Assembly: GCA_026129255.1 (NCBI GenBank) | Contig: JAHCIJ010000002.1 | Coordinates: forward strand, 1-64,000 | Length of the DNA: 64,000 bases | Direction of reading: 5' to 3' | Source of the DNA: Anaerolineales bacterium | GTDB lineage: Bacteria > Chloroflexota > Anaerolineae > Anaerolineales > UBA11579 | Shown: in pieces, positions 1-7,616 of the stretch | How the letters are laid out: each line of letters begins with the position of its first letter | Numbering within the stretch: position 1 is the stretch's first letter | Position numbers and translations under genes: made by a program | Notes under the pieces: generated by a model | Databases searched by the model: none | Seen by the model: the letters and a program-made list of their open reading frames with translations, nothing else | Told to the model about the DNA's origin: nothing

Positions 1-40
1 GACCGTGGGTGCGGGCGTCATCACCCAGATCTTGGAATAA
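1..40 (+). CDS. tuf: Elongation factor Tu, C-terminal tail (partial)
   Basis: Only the last 12 codons are in the window. They read TVGAGVITQILE followed by TAA, the typical C-terminus of domain 3 of EF-Tu (family consensus RTVGAGVVTxI). EF-Tu delivers aminoacyl-tRNA to the ribosome. Its position directly upstream of rpmG, tRNA-Trp, secE and nusG is the usual bacterial order and supports the call despite the short fragment. Confidence 0.85.
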   Translation, partial: TVGAGVITQILE

Positions 41-79
41 GGAATAACCAAGTCGCATCGACTGGTTTAGGAGTTTTAC

Positions 80-247
80 ATGGCTGGAAAGAAAGGCGTG
101 CGTGTAGTCATCACTCTGGAGTGCACTGAGTGCCGTGAGCGCAACTACACCTCTGAGAAGAGCCGCCGTAATGATCAGGCGCGGTTGGAAATGAAGAAGT
201 TCTGTCCGCGCTGTAAGGTCCATCGCCTGCACCGCGAAACCAAGTAG
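80..247 (+). CDS. rpmG: 50S ribosomal protein L33
   Basis: A 55-residue protein starting [10 protein letters not shown], with two Cys pairs (ECTEC near residues 14-18 and CPRC near 43-46) that form the zinc ribbon of the C+ type of L33. It belongs to the large ribosomal subunit near the E site. A GGAG-like ribosome binding site lies just before the ATG. It follows the tuf stop by about 40 bases and is followed by tRNA-Trp, the standard tuf-rpmG-trnW-secE-nusG arrangement. The length is typical for the family. Confidence 0.95.
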   Translation: MAGKKGVRVVITLECTECRERNYTSEKSRRNDQARLEMKKFCPRCKVHRLHRETK

Positions 248-283
248 TTTTCAGGTGCGCGCCTCATGGCGCGCACCTGTCTT

Positions 284-356
284 AGGCGAGTAGCTCAATT
301 GGCAGAGCACCGGTCTCCAAAACCGGGGGTTGCGGGTTCGATTCCTGCCTCGCCTG
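284..356 (+). tRNA. trnW: tRNA-Trp (CCA anticodon)
   Basis: A cloverleaf can be folded by eye. The 7-bp acceptor stem is AGGCGAG with CTCGCCT, the D stem is GCTC/GAGC, the anticodon stem CCGGT/ACCGG encloses the loop CTCCAAA (anticodon CCA), and the T arm is GCGGG-TTCGATT-CCTGC. G is the discriminator base. The 3' CCA is not encoded. It lies between rpmG and secE, probably in the same transcript. Confidence 0.95.
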
Positions 357-409
357 CCTGGGATTTTCAGTAAGCAAGCGGCGCCCATGCTTGCATGAAG
401 GAGATTGGC

Positions 410-622
410 ATGTCTAACCAAACACAGGTTCGCCAGCCCAACGCCATTCAGCGCTGGTTTCGGGAAACTGTAGCAGAGTTACGCAAAGTATCGTGGCCTA
501 CCCGTGCGGAGGCCCTAGCCCTGACGCGCATCGTGCTGATTGTGATGATCATCATGGCTATTATCCTGGGCGGTTTGGACTGGGTGTTCTTCCGCTTCTT
601 TGCTTGGTTGTTTGGTCATTAA
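410..622 (+). CDS. secE: Preprotein translocase subunit SecE
   Basis: A 70-residue single-span SecE. The cytoplasmic amphipathic helix contains the signature ELRKVSWPTRAEAL (residues about 23-36), and it is followed by one transmembrane helix (about 40-60). SecE clamps SecY in the SecYEG channel. The ATG at 410 was chosen over the in-frame ATG at 395 because GGAG sits 8 bases before it and the protein then begins MSNQTQVRQ. nusG follows, as in most bacteria. Confidence 0.95.
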   Translation: MSNQTQVRQPNAIQRWFRETVAELRKVSWPTRAEALALTRIVLIVMIIMAIILGGLDWVFFRFFAWLFGH

Positions 623-650
623 GCAAACGGACGGGATAAGCGAGTAAACC

Positions 651-1496
651 ATGTCAGAAGACTTTGAGTCGGCGGAAGCCCCACTGACGCCGCAAGACGG
701 CGAACAGCAGCCAGAGGAAGCTCTGGTTGAGAGCCAGCCTGTGCAGGCCGCGCCTGAGGTCGAAGCCGCGGCTGAACCTGACACCGCGGCTGAAATCGAA
801 GCTGCGCCCGAAGAGGACGCGCCGGTGCCGCCCGCTCCCCCTCTGGAGCCGGCGCAAGAAGAGCGCCCGCGCCCGCAATCTTCACGCCGCATGGCGGATG
901 AGTTTGCCCGCGATGGCGGCGACGATGTGCCTGACTTCAGTCAGGTGCCGACCGTTGAAGGTGAGCATGCGGATGGCCGCGCCTGGTACGTAGTGCACTG
1001 CTACTCCGGCTACGAGAACAAGGTGCGCCACAACCTGGAACAGCGTATCGAATCGATGGGCATGAAGAACCTCATCTTTGATGTGGTTGTGCCTACCGAA
1101 GAAGAGATTGAGGTCAAGGAAGGCAAGCGCCGCACTGTTGAGCGCCGCGTCTTCCCCGGCTACATTCTCGTCAATATGATCCTGTCTGAGGAATCCTGGT
1201 TCGTGGTGCGCAATACGCCCGGCGTAACCAGCTTCGTAGGCCAAGGCAACACCCCGTTGCCACTGCGTCCTGAGGAAGTCTCTCAGATTGTCAAGCGTAT
1301 GGAAGCGGAGGCGCCGCGTATCAAGGTCACCTTCAAGCAGGGTGAGCGCGTGCGCATTGTGGATGGGCCCTTCAATGATTTCCGTGGCACTGTTTCGGAG
1401 ATCGATATGGAGCGCGCCAAGGTGCGCGTGATGGTCAACTTCTTCGGGCGTGAAACCCCGGTGGAGTTGGACTTTTTGCAAGTCGAAAAAGCGTAG
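651..1496 (+). CDS. nusG: Transcription termination/antitermination factor NusG with long acidic N-terminal extension
   Basis: The core is canonical. An NGN domain starts near residue 109 (RAWYVVHCYSGYENKV, then FPGYILVNM and NTPGVTSFVG). A KOW domain occupies the C-terminus (FKQGERVRIVDGPFNDFRGTV). NusG binds RNA polymerase and couples it to Rho or the ribosome. The ORF is 281 residues, about 100 longer than standard NusG, owing to a Glu/Ala/Pro-rich low-complexity N-terminus. An internal ATG at 891 would shorten it to about 200 residues. Neither start has a convincing Shine-Dalgarno sequence, so the true start is uncertain. Confidence 0.93.
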   Translation: MSEDFESAEAPLTPQDGEQQPEEALVESQPVQAAPEVEAAAEPDTAAEIEAAPEEDAPVPPAPPLEPAQEERPRPQSSRRMADEFARDGGDDVPDFSQVPTVEGEHADGRAWYVVHCYSGYENKVRHNLEQRIESMGMKNLIFDVVVPTEEEIEVKEGKRRTVERRVFPGYILVNMILSEESWFVVRNTPGVTSFVGQGNTPLPLRPEEVSQIVKRMEAEAPRIKVTFKQGERVRIVDGPFNDFRGTVSEIDMERAKVRVMVNFFGRETPVELDFLQVEKA

Positions 1497-1502
1497 TGAA
1501 TT

Positions 1503-1592
1503 TTGTGGGAGAGGTGCGCTGCAAAAAAACGCAGCGCGGGCAAAGCGAAGCTTTGCCTCAGAGGCCTCGCTAAGACCACTTAGGAGAAAAGA
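1503..1592 (+). promoter_or_regulatory. Structured leader upstream of rplK
   Basis: The sequence TTGTGGGAGAG (1503-1513) is followed by a hairpin (GCGCTGC 1516-1522 with GCAGCGC 1531-1537) and ends in GACCAC (1574-1579) just before the ribosome binding site. GTGG can pair with the downstream CCAC. The same layout recurs before rplA (2020-2098), which suggests a ribosomal-protein autoregulatory site. That function is inferred. Confidence 0.5.
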
Positions 1593-2018
1593 ATGGCAAA
1601 GAAACTCAAAGCAGTCGTTACAGTTCGCATCGAGGCTGGTAAAGCCAGCCCGGCGCCGCCGATTGGCCCGGCCATGGCCGGCCACGGCATCAACCTGATG
1701 GGCTTCTGCAAGGAATACAACGCCCGCACGGCTAACCGCATGGGCGACATTATTCCGGCCGAAGTGTCCATCTACACGGATGGGTCTTTCACCTTCATCC
1801 TCAAGACCCCTCCGGCCTCCACGCTATTGGCCAAGGCGGCTGGTGCCGCCAAGGGCGCCGGCGAGCCCAACCGTCAGAAGGTAGGCGAGGTGACCCGGGC
1901 CCAGGTGCGTGAAATTGCTGAGATCAAGATGCCCGATCTGAATGCAAACACCATCGAAGCCGCAATGAAGCAGATCGAGGGTACTGCCCGCAACATGGGC
2001 ATCACCGTTGTTGACTAG
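1593..2018 (+). CDS. rplK: 50S ribosomal protein L11
   Basis: A 141-residue L11. The N-terminal domain has the Pro-rich motif [26 protein letters not shown] (residues about 18-43), and the C-terminal rRNA-binding domain ends with [42 protein letters not shown]11 forms the base of the GTPase-associated stalk together with L10 and L7/L12, which are encoded downstream. The start is supported by TAGGAG 8 bases upstream. The length matches the family. Confidence 0.98.
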   Translation: MAKKLKAVVTVRIEAGKASPAPPIGPAMAGHGINLMGFCKEYNARTANRMGDIIPAEVSIYTDGSFTFILKTPPASTLLAKAAGAAKGAGEPNRQKVGEVTRAQVREIAEIKMPDLNANTIEAAMKQIEGTARNMGITVVD

Positions 2019-2019
2019 T

Positions 2020-2098
2020 TTGTGGGAGAGTGCGGCCCAAAACGCCGCGGGTCAATGTTGTGCATCGACCTCACTCGTCAGGACCACGAAGGAGAAAA
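2020..2098 (+). promoter_or_regulatory. Structured leader upstream of rplA, twin of the rplK leader
   Basis: TTGTGGGAGAG (2020-2030) is followed by the short hairpin GCGGC (2032-2036) / GCCGC (2044-2048), then by GACCAC (2082-2087) and a GGAG ribosome binding site. Element order and sequence match the leader at 1503-1592. It may be an L1-binding autoregulatory mimic of 23S rRNA; this is inferred from repetition and position only. Confidence 0.5.
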
Positions 2099-2824
2099 AT
2101 GGCTAAAAAAGGCAAGAAGTACCAGGCAGTTGCTGCCAAAGTAGCAGACAAAGATTACTCTCCGGAGGAGGCGCTGAGCCTCGCCAAGGAGACCGCCTAC
2201 ACCAAGTTTGATCCCACGGTTGAGGTGCACATTCGCCTCAACGTCGATCCCCGCAAGGCCGATGAGCAGGTGCGTGATGTCGTCATCCTCCCGCACGGTC
2301 TGGGCAAAACCATCCGTGTGCTCGTGTTCGCCCAGGGCGAAGCCGCCAAGGTGGCCCGTGAGGCTGGCGCGGATGCCGTTGCCGATGACGACGAGTCCCT
2401 GAAGAAGATCGCCAACGGCTGGCTGGATTTTGACGTAGCCCTCTCCATGCAGGAGATGATGGGTAACCTCGGCAAGAGCGGCCTGGCGCGTGTGCTCGGC
2501 CCGCGCGGCCTGATGCCCAACCCCAAAGGCGGTACAGTGCTCGCCGCGGCGGAGGATCTGCCGCGCGCCATCCAGGAGGCCAAAGCTGGCCGCGTGGAAT
2601 TCCGCGTAGACAGCACTGGCAACCTGCATGTGCCCATTGGCAAGGCTTCCTTTGAGGCGGAGAAACTGCATGACAACTTCAAGGCGCTCCTGGAAGCGGT
2701 CCTCAAGGCCCGCCCCTCGGGCGTGAAGGGTGCTTTTGTGCGCCGCGTGGCTGTCAACGCCACCATGGGTCCTTCCATCAAGGTGGATACCTACCAGGCG
2801 CAAAACCCCAACGTTGCGGTTTAG
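2099..2824 (+). CDS. rplA: 50S ribosomal protein L1
   Basis: A 241-residue L1 beginning [11 protein letters not shown]. Family landmarks are visible: [44 protein letters not shown] (about residues 129-143) and the C-terminal [10 protein letters not shown]1 forms the mobile stalk at the E site and commonly represses its own mRNA. The ORF stays open back to 2030, but the ATG at 2099 has a good GGAG and gives the normal N-terminus; the extra 23 residues would be the leader read as protein. Confidence 0.98.
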   Translation: MAKKGKKYQAVAAKVADKDYSPEEALSLAKETAYTKFDPTVEVHIRLNVDPRKADEQVRDVVILPHGLGKTIRVLVFAQGEAAKVAREAGADAVADDDESLKKIANGWLDFDVALSMQEMMGNLGKSGLARVLGPRGLMPNPKGGTVLAAAEDLPRAIQEAKAGRVEFRVDSTGNLHVPIGKASFEAEKLHDNFKALLEAVLKARPSGVKGAFVRRVAVNATMGPSIKVDTYQAQNPNVAV

Positions 2825-2849
2825 TAGCCCAGGCCCTCAAAGGGCCCAG

Positions 2850-2945
2850 GCTGTGTAGTACAATCTGGTCGCTTTCGCTCTACCAAAGACAGCAGGCGTT
2901 TGGTGTCTAAACCGCACCGGACTTAATCCCCTGCCGAGGTAAGGG
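2850..2945 (+). ncRNA. L10-type ribosomal leader upstream of rplJ
   Basis: The about 200-base gap before rplJ contains CTACCAAAGACAGCAGGCG (2880-2898) and the complementary CCTGCCGAGGTA (2930-2941). These are the conserved core strands of the L10 leader, which the L10-(L12)n complex binds to repress rplJL. Recognition is by motif memory, not by a covariance search. It is followed at once by a terminator-like hairpin, so attenuation is likely. Confidence 0.75.
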
Positions 2946-2972
2946 CTTGATCGTAGTTATGTTTGACTGCGT

Positions 2973-3012
2973 AAAAGTCTTTGCTTCGATTTTTGGAGCA
3001 AAGACTTTTTGT
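2973..3012 (+). terminator. Attenuator hairpin before rplJ
   Basis: A perfect 13-bp stem, AAAAGTCTTTGCT (2973-2985) with AGCAAAGACTTTT (2997-3009), has an 11-base loop and runs into T-rich sequence. It lies immediately before the rplJ ribosome binding site AGGAGG (3015-3020). It could act as an intrinsic attenuator controlled by the upstream L10 leader. Confidence 0.75.
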
Positions 3013-3025
3013 TTAGGAGGTAAGT

Positions 3026-3550
3026 TTGGCGCTTTCAAAGGAAAAGAAGCAAAGCCTCTCTGCGCAGTACGAGCAGTGGCTGGGCGAGGCCGAGGCCGTG
3101 TTCCTGACCGAATACAGTGGCCTTGCCATGCCGGACTTCGATGAGTTGCGCAAGCGCATCCGCGAAGTTGGCGGCGAATTCCACGTGATCAAAAACACGC
3201 TGGGTCGCCGTGCGTTCAAAGCCAGCGGATACGATGTGCCCGAAGCAGACCTGCTCGGCAGCACAGCCATCGGTCTGGCCTTCTCGGACGCCCCCGGCGT
3301 AGCCAAGGCGCTCTCAGAGTTTGCCAAAGAGAAGGAAGCCGTAAAGATCAAATCCGGCTTTCTGGGCAAAGACTATCTGAGCAAGCAAGACGTTACTCGT
3401 CTGGCTACCCTGCCCGCGCTACCTGTTGTGCGCAGCCAGTTCCTGGCCTTGCTCAACACGCCCGCTACGCAGTTGGTGCGTTTGCTCAATGAGCCTGGCC
3501 GCCGTGTGGCCCAGGTCATCAAAGCCAATGCTGAAAAAGCAACGGCATAA
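3026..3550 (+). CDS. rplJ: 50S ribosomal protein L10
   Basis: A 174-residue L10 reading MALSKEKKQ. It contains the typical N-terminal domain (VFLTEYSGLAMPDFDELRKRIREVGGEFHVIKNTLGRRAF) and a C-terminal helix that binds L7/L12 dimers. The start codon is TTG at 3026, set by a perfect AGGAGG five bases upstream. The rare start may limit expression relative to rplL. It is the first gene after the L10 leader and attenuator and precedes rplL by about 40 bases. Confidence 0.97.
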   Translation: MALSKEKKQSLSAQYEQWLGEAEAVFLTEYSGLAMPDFDELRKRIREVGGEFHVIKNTLGRRAFKASGYDVPEADLLGSTAIGLAFSDAPGVAKALSEFAKEKEAVKIKSGFLGKDYLSKQDVTRLATLPALPVVRSQFLALLNTPATQLVRLLNEPGRRVAQVIKANAEKATA

Positions 3551-3588
3551 CATAACAAAATTACTGAATATCTAGGAGATAGTAGAAA

Positions 3589-3969
3589 ATGGCTGATCTT
3601 AGCAAATTGGTTGAAGAATTGGGCAAGCTGACCGTTGTGGAAGCCGCTGAGTTGGTTTCCCAGCTGGAAGAGGCTTGGGGTGTTTCCGCTGCGGCCCCCG
3701 TGGCTGTGGCGGCTGCTCCTGCTGCTGGTGGTGGCGCCGCCGCTGCTGGTGAAGAGAAGACCGAGTTCGATGTGGTCGTGAAGGACGCTGGCCCCAAGAA
3801 GATCGAGGTCATCAAGGTGATCCGTCAGCTCACCAACATGGGCTTGAAGGAAGCCAAGGACATGGCCGAGGCCGGCAATGCCAAGGTGCTCGAGGGCGTG
3901 GCCAAGGATGCCGCCGCCGATGCCAAGTCCAAGCTGGAAGCCGCTGGTGCGGTTGTCGAGCTGGCCTAA
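3589..3969 (+). CDS. rplL: 50S ribosomal protein L7/L12
   Basis: A 126-residue L7/L12. It has an N-terminal dimerisation domain ([28 protein letters not shown]), an Ala/Gly-rich hinge (about residues 36-60), and a C-terminal factor-binding domain with [38 protein letters not shown]. It recruits translational GTPases. A GGAG-type ribosome binding site precedes the ATG. A strong hairpin terminator follows, so the usual rpoB is not co-transcribed here. Confidence 0.98.
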   Translation: MADLSKLVEELGKLTVVEAAELVSQLEEAWGVSAAAPVAVAAAPAAGGGAAAAGEEKTEFDVVVKDAGPKKIEVIKVIRQLTNMGLKEAKDMAEAGNAKVLEGVAKDAAADAKSKLEAAGAVVELA

Positions 3970-3988
3970 CTCAGGCTCTGCACGCAAT

Positions 3989-4021
3989 AAAAAAACACGG
4001 CCCACATGGGCCGTGTTTTTA
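3989..4021. terminator. Bidirectional terminator between rplL and the YczE-like gene
   Basis: AAAAACACGGCCC (3991-4003) pairs with GGGCCGTGTTTTT (4008-4020) around the loop ACAT. A-tract and T-tract flanks make it suitable for both strands. It ends the ribosomal operon and overlaps the stop codon of the converging minus-strand gene. Confidence 0.9.
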
Positions 4022-4696
4022 TTTACGCTGCGTTATGCGCTCGTAGCCCCAGCGCGTAGCGCTGATCGCCGCAGTCAGCAGGAACAGACTCAGCACCGTC
4101 CCCTCGCGCGCAAAGAATGGTAGCTTGTAGACCAGTGACAAGCTCACCGAGACAAGCACAGAGACCACATCCACCGCATAGCGGAACTTTGCAAAGGCAA
4201 TGCCCGTTAACCTGCTTAGCTCAACACACGTGTTTTCCACAGGGAAAGTGATCGTCTTTAGGTTAAGCACCATACCGGTGGAGATGCCCCCGATCAGCGT
4301 CCCGGCTACCAGGAGCCCAAGTTGCCCCCAATAGCTGCCTGGTGCGAGATCGGCAAAGACTCCGTAGGTGAAGAAATCGATCACCCGCCCCAGACACAGC
4401 AGGGCGATCACTTGCACCAGGTAGCGGCCGAGGTAGCGGAAACGGGTGAGCGAGGCATAGATCAGCGTGAAGACCAGGTTCACTAGGATAGTGACCAGCC
4501 CCACACTTACGTTAAAGGTCGCCGCCAGGGCTACATTGGCAGCGTTGAAGCTGCTCACGCCCACGCCGCCCACAATGGTCAGGCTGATGCCCATACCCGT
4601 CAGGCAGTAAAACAGCAGAGAAAAGATGAAACGCAGTGTTTTGTTCACAGGTAGCCTTGGAAAGTGCGCAAGTACATTGTTTGCGCCGGATGTCAC
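4019..4696 (-). CDS. YczE/YyaS/YitT-type integral membrane protein
   Basis: A 225-residue hydrophobic protein with about five transmembrane segments (residues about 22-45, 55-78, 86-110, 120-145 and 168-215). Sequences such as RFIFSLLFYCLTGMGISL, GGVGVSSFNAANVALA and IGGISTGMVLNLKTITFPVENT fit the YczE/YitT family, whose transport role is unknown. The open frame begins at GTG 4696, but an in-frame GTG at 4648 (VNKTLRFIF) would give a more usual N-terminus. It is transcribed divergently from the response regulator, sharing about 70 bases of promoter space. Confidence 0.75.
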   Translation of the reverse strand: MTSGANNVLAHFPRLPVNKTLRFIFSLLFYCLTGMGISLTIVGGVGVSSFNAANVALAATFNVSVGLVTILVNLVFTLIYASLTRFRYLGRYLVQVIALLCLGRVIDFFTYGVFADLAPGSYWGQLGLLVAGTLIGGISTGMVLNLKTITFPVENTCVELSRLTGIAFAKFRYAVDVVSVLVSVSLSLVYKLPFFAREGTVLSLFLLTAAISATRWGYERITQRK

Positions 4697-4770
4697 GTTT
4701 AGTTGCTACTCACCTTTATTAATCTTGGCTACGCTATGATATAGTGAAAATTAATCTTCGGAGAGCGAAT

Positions 4771-5448
4771 ATGGCGGCTCGAATACTAGTAATTGAAGAC
4801 GATGAGGCCATTTTGGCCTTTCTGCGCCGCGGCCTGGGGTACGAGGGCTACGAAGTAGAGACTGCTGAAACGGGCCAGAAGGGTTTGGCTCTGGCCGGTG
4901 GCAACCGCCCAGACCTGGTGGTGCTGGATTGGATGCTCCCAGGCATGGATGGCCTGGAAGTGTGCAAGCGCTTGCGCGCCATGGGCAAGATCCCCATCCT
5001 GATGCTCACTGCCAAAGACTCGGTGAACGACCGCGTGCAGGGGCTGGATGCCGGGGCAGATGACTACATGGTCAAGCCCTTTAACCTGGATGAGCTGCTG
5101 GCACGCATCCGTGCGCTGCTGCGCCGCACCCAGGCGCCTAAAGAGAAGTCTTATACCTTTGGCGACCTTACATTAGACACTGGCACGCGCCGTGCGCAGC
5201 GCGGCGAGCGTGTGATCGATCTCACGGCAAAAGAGTATGAGCTGCTGGAGCTGTTTTTGCGCAACCCGCGCCAGGTAATGACCCGCGAGCAGATCTATGA
5301 CAATGTGTGGGGCTATGACTTTGGCGGTGAAAGCAACATCATCGAAGTGTATGTGCGCTATCTGCGCCAAAAGCTGGAAGTAGGCAAAGAAAGCCGCTTG
5401 CTGCACACTGTGCGAGGCATGGGCTACGTCTTGCGCGAAGATGAGTAA
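4771..5448 (+). CDS. OmpR/PhoB-family response regulator
   Basis: A 225-residue two-domain regulator. The receiver domain has the acidic pair EDDE (residues 9-12), phosphoacceptor Asp53 ([12 protein letters not shown]), and Lys102 in VKPF. The C-terminal winged helix contains [34 protein letters not shown] and ends [14 protein letters not shown]. The ATG at 4771 is preceded by GGAGAG; the frame extends upstream to 4744 but without support. Its TAA touches the kinase ATG, so the two are one operon. Confidence 0.95.
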   Translation: MAARILVIEDDEAILAFLRRGLGYEGYEVETAETGQKGLALAGGNRPDLVVLDWMLPGMDGLEVCKRLRAMGKIPILMLTAKDSVNDRVQGLDAGADDYMVKPFNLDELLARIRALLRRTQAPKEKSYTFGDLTLDTGTRRAQRGERVIDLTAKEYELLELFLRNPRQVMTREQIYDNVWGYDFGGESNIIEVYVRYLRQKLEVGKESRLLHTVRGMGYVLREDE

Positions 5449-6930
5449 ATGTCGTTACGCGCCCGTCTCACGCTTTATTACACGATCGTCCTCGGCGCCG
5501 TGCTGGTGCTGTTTGGCCTTGCCGTCTACGGCCTGATCTCCGTTGTTCAACTACGCCAGGTAGATAGCGCCCTCGAACGGGCGGCGCGCGATCTACTCTT
5601 CGTCGCCCGGGTGGATGACCAGGGCGACATTATTTTTATTCAGCGCGTCTCGTTTGACTCCAGTGTGATCAGCCAGGTCTGGAACACAGAAGCCCAGCTG
5701 ATCGGTGTTACCCAAACGGTTGACCCGCAAAGCCCCCTGATGCAGCCGCTGGACGCGTCCGTGATGGAGAGCGAAGAGCGCGTCTTCACTGATGCGCTCA
5801 TTGGCGGCATTTCGTACCGCGTGCTCACTGTCCCCCTGCACTCCAATGGGATGCGCGTCGGCGTGCTGCAGAGCGGCACATCGCTCAGCATCTTCGATGC
5901 CCTGCGCACAGACCTGGTGCGCTACCTGATCCTGCTCAGCGGCATCGCCATCCTCATTGCCGGTATGCTGGGCCTGGTCACAGGCCGCCGGGCGCTGGCC
6001 CCGTTGGCTACGGTTACCGACACCGCCCTGCAGATCACGCGTGCGGATGACCTCTCGCGCCGTATCCCTGAGCCCTCCGACCCGGAGGATGAAGTCGGCC
6101 GGCTGATCACCGCTTTCAATGACACTTTGGCGCGCCTGGATAAGCTCTTTACTACCCAGCGCCGCTTCGTGGCCGATATTGGTCACGAGCTGCGCACGCC
6201 GCTCACCGTGGTGCGCGGCAACCTGGATCTGATGCGCCGCATGGGTCGCATGGACGAAGAGTCCATGCACAGCATCGAGCAGGAGGTCGTGCGCCTCTCC
6301 CGCCTGGTGGAGGACTTGCTGGTTTTGGCGCAGGCCGAATCCGGCAAGCTGCCCATGGACCGCCGCCGGGTGGAGCTTGATAGCCTGCTGCTCGAAGTAT
6401 TCAATCAAGTGCGTGTCCTGGCTGGCGAGAATATAAAGCTGGAGATCGGCAAGATCGATCAGGTGCTGGTGTGTGGAGACCGTGACCGTTTGCGCCAGGT
6501 GGTGCTTAATCTCATGGCCAATGCCATCAAGTACACCAAACCCGGTGGCGTAGTGACCGCCAGCCTTTCAAAAGATGAGCAGAGCGCTAAGTTGGCCGTG
6601 AAGGATACTGGCCTCGGCATCCCCGCTGCAGACCTGCCACATGTATTCGAGCGCTTTTACCGTGGGGACAAATCGCGTTCACGCGCCAAGGATGGCGCCG
6701 GGTTTGGCCTTGGGCTTTCGATTGCGTACTGGATCGTGCGTAATCACAAAGGGGATATTGAGGTGAAATCGCGCCCCAACCGCGGCAGCACCTTTACGAT
6801 TCGCTTGCCACTGGCGGATGAGAACTGCCCGGACACTACCTCAGATCTGCGTCTTGAGCCCTCGTTCCCTGTGTCCAGCGCTGCCACTACGGCGCCATTG
6901 CCTGACGCTCAGCCTGAGCACATAGACTAG
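5449..6930 (+). CDS. Sensor histidine kinase (HAMP, HisKA, HATPase)
   Basis: A 493-residue membrane kinase. TM1 spans residues about 10-33, an extracellular sensor about 34-158, TM2 about 159-180, and HAMP about 178-232. The H box FVADIGHELRTPLT has His246. The N box is NLMANAIKYT (Asn354/358), G1 is DTGLGIP and G2 is GFGLGLSIAYWIV. It should phosphorylate the adjacent regulator, since the start codon directly abuts that gene's stop. The signal sensed cannot be told from sequence. The last 44 bases overlap the converging transglycosylase gene. Confidence 0.93.
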   Translation: MSLRARLTLYYTIVLGAVLVLFGLAVYGLISVVQLRQVDSALERAARDLLFVARVDDQGDIIFIQRVSFDSSVISQVWNTEAQLIGVTQTVDPQSPLMQPLDASVMESEERVFTDALIGGISYRVLTVPLHSNGMRVGVLQSGTSLSIFDALRTDLVRYLILLSGIAILIAGMLGLVTGRRALAPLATVTDTALQITRADDLSRRIPEPSDPEDEVGRLITAFNDTLARLDKLFTTQRRFVADIGHELRTPLTVVRGNLDLMRRMGRMDEESMHSIEQEVVRLSRLVEDLLVLAQAESGKLPMDRRRVELDSLLLEVFNQVRVLAGENIKLEIGKIDQVLVCGDRDRLRQVVLNLMANAIKYTKPGGVVTASLSKDEQSAKLAVKDTGLGIPAADLPHVFERFYRGDKSRSRAKDGAGFGLGLSIAYWIVRNHKGDIEVKSRPNRGSTFTIRLPLADENCPDTTSDLRLEPSFPVSSAATTAPLPDAQPEHID

Positions 6931-7615
6931 CCCCGCCGGCCGCCAGCCACTCGGCCAGCACCGGGCTCGCATTACGCCCGGCCGCCGCATCAGTGTAGAT
7001 GTTCTCCCCCCAATATTGGTAATCGCGTGTTTCCTGTGCCCACGCCTCGCGCGGGCGGCTGGCGCCGTTGATGCCGCCGTTATAGCCTGCTAGCGCCATG
7101 CTGGCGTTGTTGTCAAAATGCGCCAGCGAATTGCGCAGGTAGTTTAGCCCGCGCAGCGCATTGGTCTCCGGCGCAAAGGCGTCCTCGCCGTCGGCGAAGT
7201 GGTAGGGCATCACCTGGAACAGGCCTTGAGCTCCGGCGCGCGAGAGGGCACGCGGGTGTCCGCACGATTCGATCTGCATCACTGTGGCTACTAGATTGGG
7301 ATCCAGCCCGTGTTCGGCCGCCCAGCGCACGATGTGTGCTTCCCAGCGCATCACTTGCGGTGTGAACAGGGGTGTCAGGCCACCGTTTGTAAATGGGGCG
7401 CTTGCAATCAGGTCGTTGGCAGCGGCCGGGCTGTTTGCCGTTCGCTCAGTTTTGCTCATAAATGTGCTGAATGGCAGATTGAGCAGTCCCCAAAACAGCA
7501 GCGCACCAAAGATCACCGCACTGACCGGCGGGTACAGCAGAACCGAGAGGCAGCCACTCGCCTGGCCTGCCTCTCGGTTCTGGTACTGCACGGAGGAGAA
7601 GTCCCGCTGTTGCAC
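6887..7615 (-). CDS. Membrane-anchored SLT-type lytic transglycosylase
   Basis: The product is 242 residues if it starts at GTG 7615, two bases after the upstream gene's stop; the open frame extends further back inside that gene. An N-terminal hydrophobic segment (about residues 22-52) acts as a signal anchor. The Slt/MltE-like domain follows: VATVMQIESCGHP with the catalytic Glu, SRAGAQGLFQVMPYHF, and MALAGYNGG. It would cleave peptidoglycan outside the membrane. The 3' end overlaps the kinase gene tail to tail. An ATG at 7459 would remove the anchor, so I prefer the GTG. Confidence 0.8.
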   Translation of the reverse strand: MQQRDFSSVQYQNREAGQASGCLSVLLYPPVSAVIFGALLFWGLLNLPFSTFMSKTERTANSPAAANDLIASAPFTNGGLTPLFTPQVMRWEAHIVRWAAEHGLDPNLVATVMQIESCGHPRALSRAGAQGLFQVMPYHFADGEDAFAPETNALRGLNYLRNSLAHFDNNASMALAGYNGGINGASRPREAWAQETRDYQYWGENIYTDAAAGRNASPVLAEWLAAGGASLCAQAERQAMAP

Positions 7616-7616
7616 G

